DNA of 25,751 nucleotides from positions 1-25,751 of the forward strand of contig JBLNDG010000078.1 in the NCBI GenBank assembly GCA_050261415.1, given 5' to 3'. This DNA comes from JBLNDG01 sp050261415 (GTDB taxonomy: Bacteria; Bacillota; Clostridia; Lutisporales; Lutisporaceae). A model generated the notes under the pieces. That model was not told the origin of the DNA. It did not search any database and saw only the letters and a program-made list of their open reading frames with translations. This document shows positions 1-8,326 of the stretch, one piece after another. How positions within the stretch are numbered: position 1 is the stretch's first letter; the number at the start of each line of letters is the position of its first letter. The position numbers and the translations under genes were made by a program.

Positions 1-600
1 AAGGAACTTTTTTATCCTGCTGTCAATAAGATATGGGTTCTCTGCATGGACTGCTATCAAAGCACCGGTTTCTTTTGACCTTTCCAATGTTGCGGCAATT
101 ACTCCGTCATCAACCATCATATCCTTATAAACCATATAAAGCTTAAAGCTTGGAACGCCAAACTCCACAGAAGCCTTGAATTCATCAAGAATTTCCTCAG
201 TCAGGTCAGTGATTGCAACGTGGAAAGCGTAATCGACACAAGCCTGGGGTTCAACATATTTAAATCTGTCCCGGACTGCTTCAACAAGTCCCATACCTTT
301 CCCCTGGACAGCGAAGTCAAAAACCATCGTTGTGCCACCGCAGGCGGCAGCCCTAGTACCAGCCTCGTAGCTGTCTGCTGAGACAGTTCCCGCCGAAGGT
401 GTCTCAAGATGTACATGGGCATCAATGGCACCCGGCAGCACTAATTTGCCTGTCGCATCAACTACAAAATCGCTTTCCAGCTCCACATCCTTGGAAATCA
501 CTGCAATCTTTCCATTTTTCACGGCAACATCGGCCTTATATGACTCCGATGCAGTAACGATTGTCCCATTTTTTATTACCAAATCCATACGTTCACTCAC
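1..600 (-). CDS. D-hydantoinase / dihydropyrimidinase, N-terminal part (3' end outside window)
   Basis: This is the first 200 codons of a cyclic amidohydrolase; the rest lies left of the window. The reverse strand reads as an N-terminal beta-sandwich segment (VIKNGTIVTASE) followed by the metal-binding motif GAIDAHVHLE. Next comes a stretch typical of hydantoinases (GTVSADSYEAGTRAAACGGTTMVFDF) and then FGVPSFKLYMVYKD, whose Lys is expected to be the carboxylated metal-bridging residue. The family hydrolyses the ring of dihydropyrimidines or 5-substituted hydantoins in the cytoplasm, so a role in pyrimidine salvage or degradation is likely; the exact substrate cannot be told. I chose the GTG at 598-600 because AAGGAAG lies about 8 nt upstream. 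The in-frame ATG at 586-588 would put that site 20 nt away. A TATAAT box at 635-640 could be its -10 element. It is divergent from adhE. Confidence 0.82.
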   Translation of the reverse strand, partial: MSERMDLVIKNGTIVTASESYKADVAVKNGKIAVISKDVELESDFVVDATGKLVLPGAIDAHVHLETPSAGTVSADSYEAGTRAAACGGTTMVFDFAVQGKGMGLVEAVRDRFKYVEPQACVDYAFHVAITDLTEEILDEFKASVEFGVPSFKLYMVYKDMMVDDGVIAATLERSKETGALIAVHAENPYLIDSRIKKFL

Positions 601-665
601 AAAAAGCACTTCCTTTTATCTAATTCTTTTTGCAATTATATAATACCATACTTATCCAATATATG

Positions 666-698
666 TACCTTTTGTATCTGATATACAGCAAAAAGGTA
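666..698. repeat. Inverted repeat between divergent genes (possible operator)
   Basis: The arms TACCTTTT and AAAAGGTA flank an inner GTAT/ATAC pair, giving an interrupted palindrome of 33 nt. It lies in the 228-nt gap between the hydantoinase start and adhE, just upstream of the TATAAT (635-640) that could serve the leftward gene. It is not followed by a T-run on either strand, so an operator is more likely than a terminator. No regulator can be named from the sequence. I saw no Rex-like TTGTTAA-n4-TTAACAA site before adhE. Confidence 0.3.
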
Positions 699-828
699 TG
701 AAGTAAGCCTTGCCCATATACTATCGAATAAAGCTGTCCTATACAGACATACTATAGTTGTCGTCGATATGACATTAGATTTTTTATAAGTCTTTAATTT
801 TGATTTTATACATAAGGAGATGGAATAA

Positions 829-3474
829 ATGACTATAGCAACCGCTGATGAGCTAATGCAAAAATTGATAGAAATAAGAAATGCTCAGAAAATATTTGCT
901 ACCTATACCCAGGCCCAGGTGGATGAAATCTTCAGGCAAGCAGCAATGGCTGCTAATAATGCAAGAATTGAGCTTGCTAAAATGGCAGTCGAAGAGACAG
1001 GAATGGGTATTGTAGAAGACAAGGTTGTAAAAAACCACTTTGCCTCAGAATACATTTATAACAAATACAAGGATGAGAAAACCTGCGGGGTAATTGAAAG
1101 GGATGAATCCTTTGGAATTGCAAAAGTCGCAGAGCCAATTGGCATAATTGCTGCTGTAATTCCGACAACAAACCCGACTTCTACTGCAATATTCAAGTCT
1201 TTGATTGCCTTAAAAACAAGAAACGGCATCATATTTTCCCCGCACCCGAGGGCAAAGAAATGTACGATAGCTGCGGCAAAAATAGTATTGGATGCAGCAG
1301 TAAAGGCGGGTGCGCCTGAGGGAATAATAGGCTGGGTAGATGAACCCTCCGTTGAACTATCACAGCTTTTAATGAGGGAAGCAGATATGGTCCTTGCTAC
1401 AGGAGGGCCGGCAATGGTCCGGGCAGCTTATTCTTCCGGCAAACCTGCAATCGGTGTTGGTCCTGGAAATACTCCCGTTATTATTGATGAGACTGCAGAT
1501 ATAAAGATGGCAGTAAGTTCTATCCTTCTGTCAAAAACTTTCGATAATGGTGTAATTTGCGCTTCCGAGCAATCTGTAATTGTTATGGATCAGGTTTATG
1601 AAGAAACGAAGCATGAATTTCAAGCAAGAGGCGCTTATATTCTTAAAGAAAATGAAATAGATAAGGTAAGAAATATATTAGTAGTCAAGGATGCAATAAA
1701 CACAACTGTTGTTGGGCAAAGCGCCTGTAAAATAGCAGGAATGGCAGGAATTGAGGTGCCGACAACCGTTAAAGTTCTTATAGGAGAAGTTGAATCAGTA
1801 GAAAAAGAAGAACCATTTTCCCGGGAAAAACTATCCCCAATCCTCGCTATGTACAGGGTTAATACCTTTGGCGAAGCCCTTAGTAAGGCAATCAGGCTTA
1901 TTGAACTTGGCGGCTTTGGGCACACTTCCGTTCTTTATACTGATCAGATCAAATCAAGGGAAAGAATAGACCAATTCGGGGCTGCCATGAAAACAGGAAG
2001 GACAATTATAAATATGCCTTCATCACATGGTGCAATAGGTGATATATATAACTTTAAACTTACTCCTTCCTTAACCTTAGGCTGCGGTACATGGGGAGGA
2101 AACTCAGTATCAGATAATGTCGGCGTTAAGAACTTGCTGAATATAAAAAGTGTTGCTGAGAGGAGGGAAAACATGCTATGGTTCAGATTACCGCCCAAAA
2201 TTTATTTTAAATACGGCTGCCTTAGTGTGGCACTGAAGGAATTAACCAGCTTAGGTAAGAAGAAAGCATTTATTGTAACTGATAAAGTCCTTTTCCAATT
2301 AGGTTATACCGATAGGGTTACCAATATTTTAAACGAGCTTGATGTTAGCTATAAAATATTTTCTGACGTTGAACCCGATCCAACACTTTCTGCTGCTAAA
2401 AAAGGAGCTCTGGAGATGGAAAGCTTTAAACCTGATGTGATTATCGCAATAGGTGGAGGTTCTCCTATGGACGCTGCAAAAATTATGTGGGTGTTATATG
2501 AGTACCCGGAAGTCAGATTTGAGGACCTTGCAATGAGGTTTATGGATATCCGGAAGAGAGTCTATACTTTCCCTAAAATGGGAGAAAAGGCCATGATGAT
2601 TTCTATTCCAACCTCAGCAGGCACAGGATCAGAAGTTACACCTTTTGCAGTTATCACAGACGAAAAAACCGGAATTAAATATCCTTTGGCTGATTATGAG
2701 CTAACACCTAATATGGCTATTATTGACGCAGAACTAATGCTTAATATGCCGAAGAGTCTTACTTCCGCTTCAGGTATAGATGCTCTGACCCATGCTATTG
2801 AGGCTTATGTATCGGTCCTTGCCACCGAATACACAAATGGATTGGTTCTAGAATCCATAAGATTAATATTCAAGTACCTGCCTCAGGCATATAATGAAGG
2901 TCCTAACAATATTAAGGCAAGGGAGAAAATGGCCCATGCATCAACCATAGCCGGTATGGCCTTTGCAAATGCATTCCTGGGGGTATGCCACTCAATGGCA
3001 CATAAGCTTGGTGCAATGCACCATGTGCCGCATGGAATTGCCAACGGAATTCTAATTGATGAAGTTATAAGATTTAATGCGGTTGATGACCCGAGAAAAC
3101 AGACTGCATTCCCGCAATACAAATACCCGAATGCAAAAGAGAGATATGTTGAAATTGCTGATTTTCTACACTTGGGTGGAAATAGCGAGGATGAAAAGGT
3201 CGACCTCTTGATTAAAGCAATCGATGATTTAAAAAGCAAGGTGAATATACCAAAGACAATCGGTGAAGCGGGTGTTCCAAGAGAAAAATTTTATGCGACC
3301 CTTGATGAAATGTGTGAATCAGCCTTTGACGACCAATGTACAGGGACAAATCCAAGGTATCCCTTGATCTGTGAGATAAAGCAGATGTATATAAATGCTT
3401 ATGAAGGAACTCCAGGTAAAACGGATGATATATGCGATAAAATATTATGCGGTGAAGGTAATAATGGATATTAA
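829..3474 (+). CDS. adhE: Bifunctional acetaldehyde-CoA/alcohol dehydrogenase AdhE
   Basis: It reduces acetyl-CoA to acetaldehyde and then to ethanol with two NADH, the terminal step of ethanol fermentation. At 881 aa it has the family's usual length. The N-terminal aldehyde dehydrogenase half (about 1-430) has the catalytic Cys244 in GVICASEQ and the substrate loop IPTTNPTSTA. A linker with GCGTWGGNS (about 419-427) leads into the iron-dependent alcohol dehydrogenase half (about 450-881). That half has the NAD-binding GGGSPMDAAK (542-551) and putative Fe ligands Asp651, His655, His721 and His735. All catalytic residues look intact. The ATG is preceded by AAGGAG. AdhE normally forms helical filaments (spirosomes) in the cytoplasm; that is family knowledge, not visible here. 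The gene is monocistronic, with a terminator directly downstream. I could not assign a promoter with confidence in 700-815. Confidence 0.97.
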   Translation: MTIATADELMQKLIEIRNAQKIFATYTQAQVDEIFRQAAMAANNARIELAKMAVEETGMGIVEDKVVKNHFASEYIYNKYKDEKTCGVIERDESFGIAKVAEPIGIIAAVIPTTNPTSTAIFKSLIALKTRNGIIFSPHPRAKKCTIAAAKIVLDAAVKAGAPEGIIGWVDEPSVELSQLLMREADMVLATGGPAMVRAAYSSGKPAIGVGPGNTPVIIDETADIKMAVSSILLSKTFDNGVICASEQSVIVMDQVYEETKHEFQARGAYILKENEIDKVRNILVVKDAINTTVVGQSACKIAGMAGIEVPTTVKVLIGEVESVEKEEPFSREKLSPILAMYRVNTFGEALSKAIRLIELGGFGHTSVLYTDQIKSRERIDQFGAAMKTGRTIINMPSSHGAIGDIYNFKLTPSLTLGCGTWGGNSVSDNVGVKNLLNIKSVAERRENMLWFRLPPKIYFKYGCLSVALKELTSLGKKKAFIVTDKVLFQLGYTDRVTNILNELDVSYKIFSDVEPDPTLSAAKKGALEMESFKPDVIIAIGGGSPMDAAKIMWVLYEYPEVRFEDLAMRFMDIRKRVYTFPKMGEKAMMISIPTSAGTGSEVTPFAVITDEKTGIKYPLADYELTPNMAIIDAELMLNMPKSLTSASGIDALTHAIEAYVSVLATEYTNGLVLESIRLIFKYLPQAYNEGPNNIKAREKMAHASTIAGMAFANAFLGVCHSMAHKLGAMHHVPHGIANGILIDEVIRFNAVDDPRKQTAFPQYKYPNAKERYVEIADFLHLGGNSEDEKVDLLIKAIDDLKSKVNIPKTIGEAGVPREKFYATLDEMCESAFDDQCTGTNPRYPLICEIKQMYINAYEGTPGKTDDICDKILCGEGNNGY

Positions 3475-3523
3475 GTGGTTATGTTAATCATGAGAGGCGT
3501 TATACCAGAGGTTTATGACATTT

Positions 3524-3557
3524 TAGAAGGTTGCGGGCAAATGCCCACAACCTTCTA
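3524..3557 (+). terminator. Intrinsic terminator of adhE
   Basis: A 15-bp stem (TAGAAGGTTGCGGGC / GCCCACAACCTTCTA, one G/T wobble) closes an AAAT loop. It is followed on the + strand by a moderately T-rich tract (TTGTATTTCAGTTT). It starts about 50 nt after the adhE stop and ends 8 nt before the convergent carB stop. The other side has no T-run in the minus reading, so it mainly serves adhE, although the stem could also slow transcripts leaving carB. Confidence 0.75.
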
Positions 3558-3564
3558 TTGTATT

Positions 3565-6500
3565 TCAGTTTCCCACATTATATATATTCGTATTTCTAAC
3601 AGCCGTATCCGAATTGTACCTTTTAGTTACTTCTATCATGGCTTTTGCCGTATCCAGTACAGTTATTACACCGATATTTTTTTCTATAGCAGCCCTCCGC
3701 ATTATAAAGCCTTCCCTTTGCGAATCCTTTCCTTTGGTAGGCGTATTTATGACAAGATCGACCTTCATGTTCTTTATTAAATCCAGTATATTCGGTTCTT
3801 CCTCTTTTAGCTTCCTGACCACTTCAACCTGCAATCCTGCCTGCTGCAGGAATTTCGCAGTCCCACTCGTACATACCAGGCTATAACCAAGCTCTTTAAG
3901 TTCCTTTGCCATACTCAGAAACTCTTCCTTGTCATGATCATTAATTGTTGTAAGTATTGCCCCCCTGGTATTTTTTACAAGCATACCCGCAGCTAAAAAA
4001 CCTTTATATAAAGCCTCATAAACATCTGTTCCAACTCCAAGAACCTCACCGGTAGACTTCATTTCAGGACCTAGAGAGACCTCAACGCCGGACAGTTTTT
4101 GTGTAGAAAACACCGGCACCTTTACAGCTACAAGCTTTGGCTCCTTGTATATATTTATACCGTATCCCAAACCACCAAGTTTTTCCCCCAGCATGACTCT
4201 TGTAGCAAGCTCAACTATCGGAACTCCGCTTACTTTGCTTATATACGGCACTGTCCTGCTGGCCCTTGGATTTACTTCAATAACATAAAGCCGCTCCTTG
4301 TATTCGATAAATTGTATGTTTATCATACCCTTTATCCCTATACCTAAAGCAAGCTTCCTTGTGTACTCCAGTATTTTTTCCTTCATAACGGGTGAAACAT
4401 TTTGTGTGGGATAAACCGTTATACTGTCTCCCGAGTGTACACCTGCCCTTTCCAAGTGCTCCATAATTCCCGGAATCAGTACTTCTTCTCCGTCACATAT
4501 TGCATCCACTTCAATCTCTCTTCCCATAAGATACTTGTCAACCAGTACAGGATTTTTTCCGTCCCTTTCAAAAGCATTTTGGAGATAATGCCGTAGCTCC
4601 TCTTCTGTATATGTTATCTCCATCCCTTGCCCTCCCAGTACATAGGACGGTCTTACGAGTACCGGATAGCCAAGTTTCTCAGCTTCAGACAATCCGGTAT
4701 CCACCGAGCGGACAGCTATCCCCTTCGGCCTTTCAATACCGAGTACCTCGAGCAGTGCATCAAACTTCTCCCTATCCTCAGCCATATCAATTTGTTCCGA
4801 ATTTGTTCCAAGTATCTTGATATTTTTCTCCTTCAGAAACCCGGCAAGCTTTATGGCTGTCTGCCCTCCGAACTGAAGGATTACTCCTTCCGGTTTTTCC
4901 TTGTCGATAATATTTAGAACATCCTCTTCTGTAAGGGGTTCAAAATAAAGCTTGTCCGAAATATCAAAATCCGTACTTACTGTTTCAGGGTTATTATTGA
5001 TTATTATTGTTTCTATGCCCATTTTTCTAAGTGCCTTGACAGCATGTACAGAGGCATAATCAAATTCTATTCCCTGCCCGATCCTTATAGGTCCGGAGCC
5101 TAATACTACTACCTTCCGTTTATCACTGACCGTTACTTCGTCATAATCATTGTACGTAGAATAATAATATGGCGTCAGGGCTTCAAACTCTCCTGCGCAA
5201 GTATCAACCATATTGTAAACAGGTGTAATATTCCATTTCATTCTAAGCTTCCAAACTTCATCAGGGCTTACTCCAAGCAAATCACCTATACCCTTATCGG
5301 AGAAACCTGTCTTTTTCAGTTCCACCAGGAATTCCCTGGATAGCATATCTATTGTACAAGACTTCAACTTTTCTTCTTTCTCAACTATGTTCTTTATTTT
5401 CTTTACGAAAAAGGCATCTACCCCAGTCACTTTTGTTATCATCTCAATCCGGTAATCTCTTCGTACCATTTCAGCCAAAGCGAATACTCTTTCATCATCA
5501 GGGGATATTACCTTTTCTTTGAGTTCTTCCAGGCTTAGCTTTTTCATCGCTTTATGTTCCAAGTTATATATGCCGAGCTCCAGTGAACGTATTCCTTTCA
5601 GAAATGCTGCCTCAAAGTTGCTGCCGATTGCCATTACCTCACCTGTGGCCATCATCTTTGTTCCTAAGTGCCTGTACGCATCCCGGAACTTGTCAAAAGG
5701 CCATTTTGGGATCTTTACTACTATATAATCCAGAGTCGGCTCAAAACAAGCATATGTCTTTTGCGTCACTGCATTTTTTATTTCATCAAGGCCATACCCT
5801 AATGCAATCTTTGCTGCCACCTTGGCTATAGGATACCCCGTAGCCTTGGATGCCAAAGCTGAAGAACGGCTGACTCTGGGATTTATCTCAATTACAGCAT
5901 ATTCAAAGCTGTTAGGGTTCAGCGCAAACTGAACATTGCAGCCGCCCTCAATTCCAATAGCATTAATTATATCAATGGAAGCGGTCCTGAGCATCTGGTA
6001 TTCCTTATCAGAAAGAGTCTGGCTGGGAGCAACCACTATGCTGTCCCCTGTGTGTATTCCCACCGGATCAATGTTTTCCATGTTGCATACGCATATGCAG
6101 CTTCCTTGTTTATCCCGCATAACCTCATACTCAATTTCCTTCCAGCCCTTTACGCTTCTCTCAATAAGCACCTGACCTATTGCACTCGCACTAAGCCCCT
6201 GTTCAAGAATAGTTTCCAGCTCTTCTTCATTATCAGCTATACCGCCGCCTGTACCTCCTAACGTATACGCAGGCCTTACTATGACCGGATAACCGATTTT
6301 TTGGCTGTATTCTTTGCCCGACTTCATATCCGTTATAATTTCACTTTCTATGCATGGCTGTCCGATTCTTTTCATTATCCCTCTGAAAAGCTCTCTGTCC
6401 TCACCCTTCTTAATAGCTTCTATAGGTGTACCGATAACCTTTATATTATATTTTTCCAATATTCCCTTCTCAGAAAGCTCCACCGCAAGGTTAAGCCCTG

Positions 6501-6780
6501 TCTGACCTCCCACGCCTGCCAGCAGGCTGTCCGGTTTTTCCTTCTCTATAATCTTTTCAATAAAGGAAACAGTCAGTGGCTCTATATATATCTTGTGTGC
6601 TACTTCCCTATCTGTCATAATTGTTGCCGGGTTGCTATTCGCCAGTACTACTTCTACGCCCTCCTCCTTCAGAGCTTCACAGGCTTGAGTCCCTGAATAG
6701 TCGAATTCTGCTGCCTGCCCTATAACTATGGGTCCCGAACCTATAACCAAAACCTTCTTAATATCTTTATTTAACGGCAT
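3565..6780 (-). CDS. carB: Carbamoyl-phosphate synthase large subunit
   Basis: This is the synthetase subunit that makes carbamoyl phosphate from bicarbonate, two ATP and ammonia tunnelled from CarA, feeding pyrimidine and arginine synthesis. At 1071 aa it has the family's normal length, with the expected internal duplication. Half one opens with VLVIGSGPIVIGQAAEFDYSG and half two with VVVLGSGPIRIGQGIEFDY (near residue 560). Each contains an ATP-grasp core (TLGGTGGGIADN and VLGGQGMEI, then EINPRVSRSSALASKATGYP and EVNPRASRTVPYISKVSGVP). The C-terminal MGS-like regulatory domain (about 930-1071) includes AILTTINDHDK and VINTPTKGKDSQREGFIMRR. GGAGGG sits 8 nt before the ATG. The gap to carA is only 22 nt, so the two are cotranscribed under the PyrR-type leader upstream of carA. 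Confidence 0.97.
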   Translation of the reverse strand: MPLNKDIKKVLVIGSGPIVIGQAAEFDYSGTQACEALKEEGVEVVLANSNPATIMTDREVAHKIYIEPLTVSFIEKIIEKEKPDSLLAGVGGQTGLNLAVELSEKGILEKYNIKVIGTPIEAIKKGEDRELFRGIMKRIGQPCIESEIITDMKSGKEYSQKIGYPVIVRPAYTLGGTGGGIADNEEELETILEQGLSASAIGQVLIERSVKGWKEIEYEVMRDKQGSCICVCNMENIDPVGIHTGDSIVVAPSQTLSDKEYQMLRTASIDIINAIGIEGGCNVQFALNPNSFEYAVIEINPRVSRSSALASKATGYPIAKVAAKIALGYGLDEIKNAVTQKTYACFEPTLDYIVVKIPKWPFDKFRDAYRHLGTKMMATGEVMAIGSNFEAAFLKGIRSLELGIYNLEHKAMKKLSLEELKEKVISPDDERVFALAEMVRRDYRIEMITKVTGVDAFFVKKIKNIVEKEEKLKSCTIDMLSREFLVELKKTGFSDKGIGDLLGVSPDEVWKLRMKWNITPVYNMVDTCAGEFEALTPYYYSTYNDYDEVTVSDKRKVVVLGSGPIRIGQGIEFDYASVHAVKALRKMGIETIIINNNPETVSTDFDISDKLYFEPLTEEDVLNIIDKEKPEGVILQFGGQTAIKLAGFLKEKNIKILGTNSEQIDMAEDREKFDALLEVLGIERPKGIAVRSVDTGLSEAEKLGYPVLVRPSYVLGGQGMEITYTEEELRHYLQNAFERDGKNPVLVDKYLMGREIEVDAICDGEEVLIPGIMEHLERAGVHSGDSITVYPTQNVSPVMKEKILEYTRKLALGIGIKGMINIQFIEYKERLYVIEVNPRASRTVPYISKVSGVPIVELATRVMLGEKLGGLGYGINIYKEPKLVAVKVPVFSTQKLSGVEVSLGPEMKSTGEVLGVGTDVYEALYKGFLAAGMLVKNTRGAILTTINDHDKEEFLSMAKELKELGYSLVCTSGTAKFLQQAGLQVEVVRKLKEEEPNILDLIKNMKVDLVINTPTKGKDSQREGFIMRRAAIEKNIGVITVLDTAKAMIEVTKRYNSDTAVRNTNIYNVGN

Positions 6781-6802
6781 ATTAATCCCTCCAATTCAAA
6801 AC

Positions 6803-7852
6803 CTAAATGTACATTTGCAGAAACTGATCAAAAATATTGTTTGCATCCTTTGGTCCGGGGCTTGCCTCCGGGTGGAACTGCACGCAGCATATTGGCAAAG
6901 TTTTATGCCTCATGCCTTCCACAGTCCCATCGTTCATACTTATATGTGTTGCTACAGTACCTTGCGGAAGTTCTTTTACATAATACCCATGATTTTGCGA
7001 TGTAATATATATCCTATTTTCTTCAAGAGCCTTCACAGGATGGTTGCAGCCCCTATGCCCAAATTTCAGTTTCGCCGTCTTTCCGCCCAGAGCTAGGGCT
7101 AAAAGCTGGTGTCCCAGGCATATCCCGGCAATAGGCTTTCTCCCTATAAGCTGCTTTAGATTTTTTATTACTGGTATCAAATCAACAGGGTCCCCAGGTC
7201 CGTTGGAAAGGAAAATCAAATCAGGATTTACATTTAGAATCTCATCATAAGATGCACCGGCGGGGAATATGGTCATTTTGCAATTTCTTCGCTTAAATGA
7301 ATTGATAATGTCGGACTTTATCCCGAAATCCATAATCGCTACATGCTTTCCAGTACCCGGCATTGTATAGCTTTTTTTAGCAGTTACATTAAATACGGCA
7401 TCTGTATTACTAAAAGACCGGAGTTTCTCTTTTATTTCGTTTTCATTTAATTTATAAAGTGTTATTATCCCCTTCATGGTACCGCTATTTCTCAATACCT
7501 TGGTTAGTGCCCTCGTATCTACTTGATCCATAGCCATTATCTTATTATTTCTCAGATAGTCATTCAGTTTGATTTCACAGCGGAAATTATTAGGATAGTC
7601 ACAGGCCTCTCTGACGATAAAGCCCTTTACTTTAGGCGCCTTTGACTCGGCATCCTCCAGATTCAATCCATAGTTTCCAATGAGCGGATATGTCATTGTT
7701 ACTATCTGTCCATAATAGGAGGGGTCTGTAAGTACCTCCTGGTATCCCGTAATTCCCGTATTAAAAACAACTTCTCCCACCGTCTCCTGTAAATATCCAA
7801 AGGCTCTTCCTTCAAAGATCATTCCATTTTCTAATACTAATTTAGCTTTCAT
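6803..7852 (-). CDS. carA: Carbamoyl-phosphate synthase small (glutaminase) subunit
   Basis: It hydrolyses glutamine and passes the ammonia to CarB. At 349 aa it is the usual size. The N-terminal CPSase small-chain domain is followed by a class I glutamine amidotransferase domain. The nucleophile elbow is GICLGHQLLALALGG (Cys245) and the His/Glu pair lies in QFHPEASPGP (His327, Glu329). SNGPGDP (about 216-222) forms the oxyanion-side loop. The ATG is preceded by AGGGGGT. It is the first gene of carA-carB. The 218-nt leader upstream has a sigma-A promoter, a PyrR-binding loop and a terminator, so expression should fall when UMP is high (inference from the PyrR mechanism). No pyrR gene is in the window. 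Confidence 0.96.
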   Translation of the reverse strand: MKAKLVLENGMIFEGRAFGYLQETVGEVVFNTGITGYQEVLTDPSYYGQIVTMTYPLIGNYGLNLEDAESKAPKVKGFIVREACDYPNNFRCEIKLNDYLRNNKIMAMDQVDTRALTKVLRNSGTMKGIITLYKLNENEIKEKLRSFSNTDAVFNVTAKKSYTMPGTGKHVAIMDFGIKSDIINSFKRRNCKMTIFPAGASYDEILNVNPDLIFLSNGPGDPVDLIPVIKNLKQLIGRKPIAGICLGHQLLALALGGKTAKLKFGHRGCNHPVKALEENRIYITSQNHGYYVKELPQGTVATHISMNDGTVEGMRHKTLPICCVQFHPEASPGPKDANNIFDQFLQMYI

Positions 7853-7903
7853 TTTTTCTACCCCCTAAATTACTTACCTTGTACCCAAATCATACTTATG
7901 CAT

Positions 7904-7952
7904 AAAAATAAGGATAACAAAGAGAATAATATTCTATCTCTCCGCTATCCTT
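7904..7952 (-). terminator. Attenuator terminator in the carAB leader
   Basis: On the minus strand AAGGATA pairs with TATCCTT at the base and AGAGATAGAAT with ATTCTCT higher up. The hairpin is followed by ATTTTTAT. It lies about 50 nt before the carA ATG and 85 nt after the PyrR-type loop, which fits the conditional terminator of a pyr attenuator. Confidence 0.75.
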
Positions 7953-8037
7953 TCAAGCTCAAGTGTATTTAAATTTGCTTTGCAATGCAGCAATTTTCCC
8001 TATGCTTAATAAAATAACCATAGCTATTACCCTTTCT

Positions 8038-8051
8038 GGCCTCACAGGACC
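8038..8051 (-). promoter_or_regulatory. PyrR-binding loop (anti-antiterminator) of the carAB leader
   Basis: The minus strand reads GGTCCTGTGAGGCC. This matches the PyrR recognition pattern UCCnGnGAGGY and folds as TGG/CCA plus CC/GG around a TGTGA loop with a bulged T. By established knowledge of Bacillus-type pyr operons, UMP-bound PyrR stabilises this hairpin, which blocks the antiterminator and lets the downstream terminator form. Match and position are seen directly; binding is inferred. Confidence 0.8.
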
Positions 8052-8076
8052 AAATTAAAGTTTGCTTTAATAATAA

Positions 8077-8105
8077 AGTTTAGTTTATAATTATGCAATT
8101 GTCAA
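8077..8105 (-). promoter_or_regulatory. Sigma-A promoter of carAB
   Basis: On the minus strand TTGACA (8105-8100) and TAAACT (8082-8077) are separated by exactly 17 nt. Transcription would start near 8070, giving a leader of about 218 nt that contains the PyrR loop and the attenuator. Confidence 0.8.
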
Positions 8106-8130
8106 TACCTTTTTAGTAATGGAGATTGAT

Positions 8131-8310
8131 TTATTTATATATGATAATTTCACCGGCTGTTCCATCATCAGCTTGTCCTACCAGCTTAACCTTTAATCCA
8201 TATTTAGGAAATATAAGACCGGTGCTTGGAGCTTTAGGGTTCCAATAGTTGTGTGAATCATTAAACTCGGGAACTGCTTGATCTCCCTGCAAAACTTTGG
8301 CATCACCAGT
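8131..8310 (-). pseudogene. C-terminal scrap of a secreted protease-like protein (M6 / immune inhibitor A type?)
   Basis: An open frame starts right where the UPF0016 gene ends and gives about 60 residues: TGDAKVLQGDQAVPEFND, then NYWNPKAPSTG, then PKYGLKVKLVGQADDG, ending AGEIIIYK. This pattern (FNDS..YW..., then YGLK(V/I)KVVGQ and a short beta strand before the stop) recalls the far C-terminus of M6 immune-inhibitor-A-type secreted metalloproteases. No start codon with a ribosome binding site precedes it: the frame runs back into the 3' end of the neighbouring gene, where a start would be in overlapping, out-of-frame DNA. No HExxH protease domain is present. I read it as the remnant of a larger gene removed by deletion. 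It could instead be an unrelated hypothetical protein; the family link is from memory only. Confidence 0.4.
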
Positions 8311-8326
8311 ATATGTATTGATATGA

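Noticed and set aside
700..828. Rex operator or clear sigma-A promoter before adhE
   Set aside because: I looked for TTGTTAA-n4-TTAACAA and for TTGACA/TATAAT at proper spacing and found no convincing match.
3475..3780. 101-codon + frame directly after adhE
   Set aside because: It crosses the adhE terminator and is antisense to the end of carB; no ribosome binding site.
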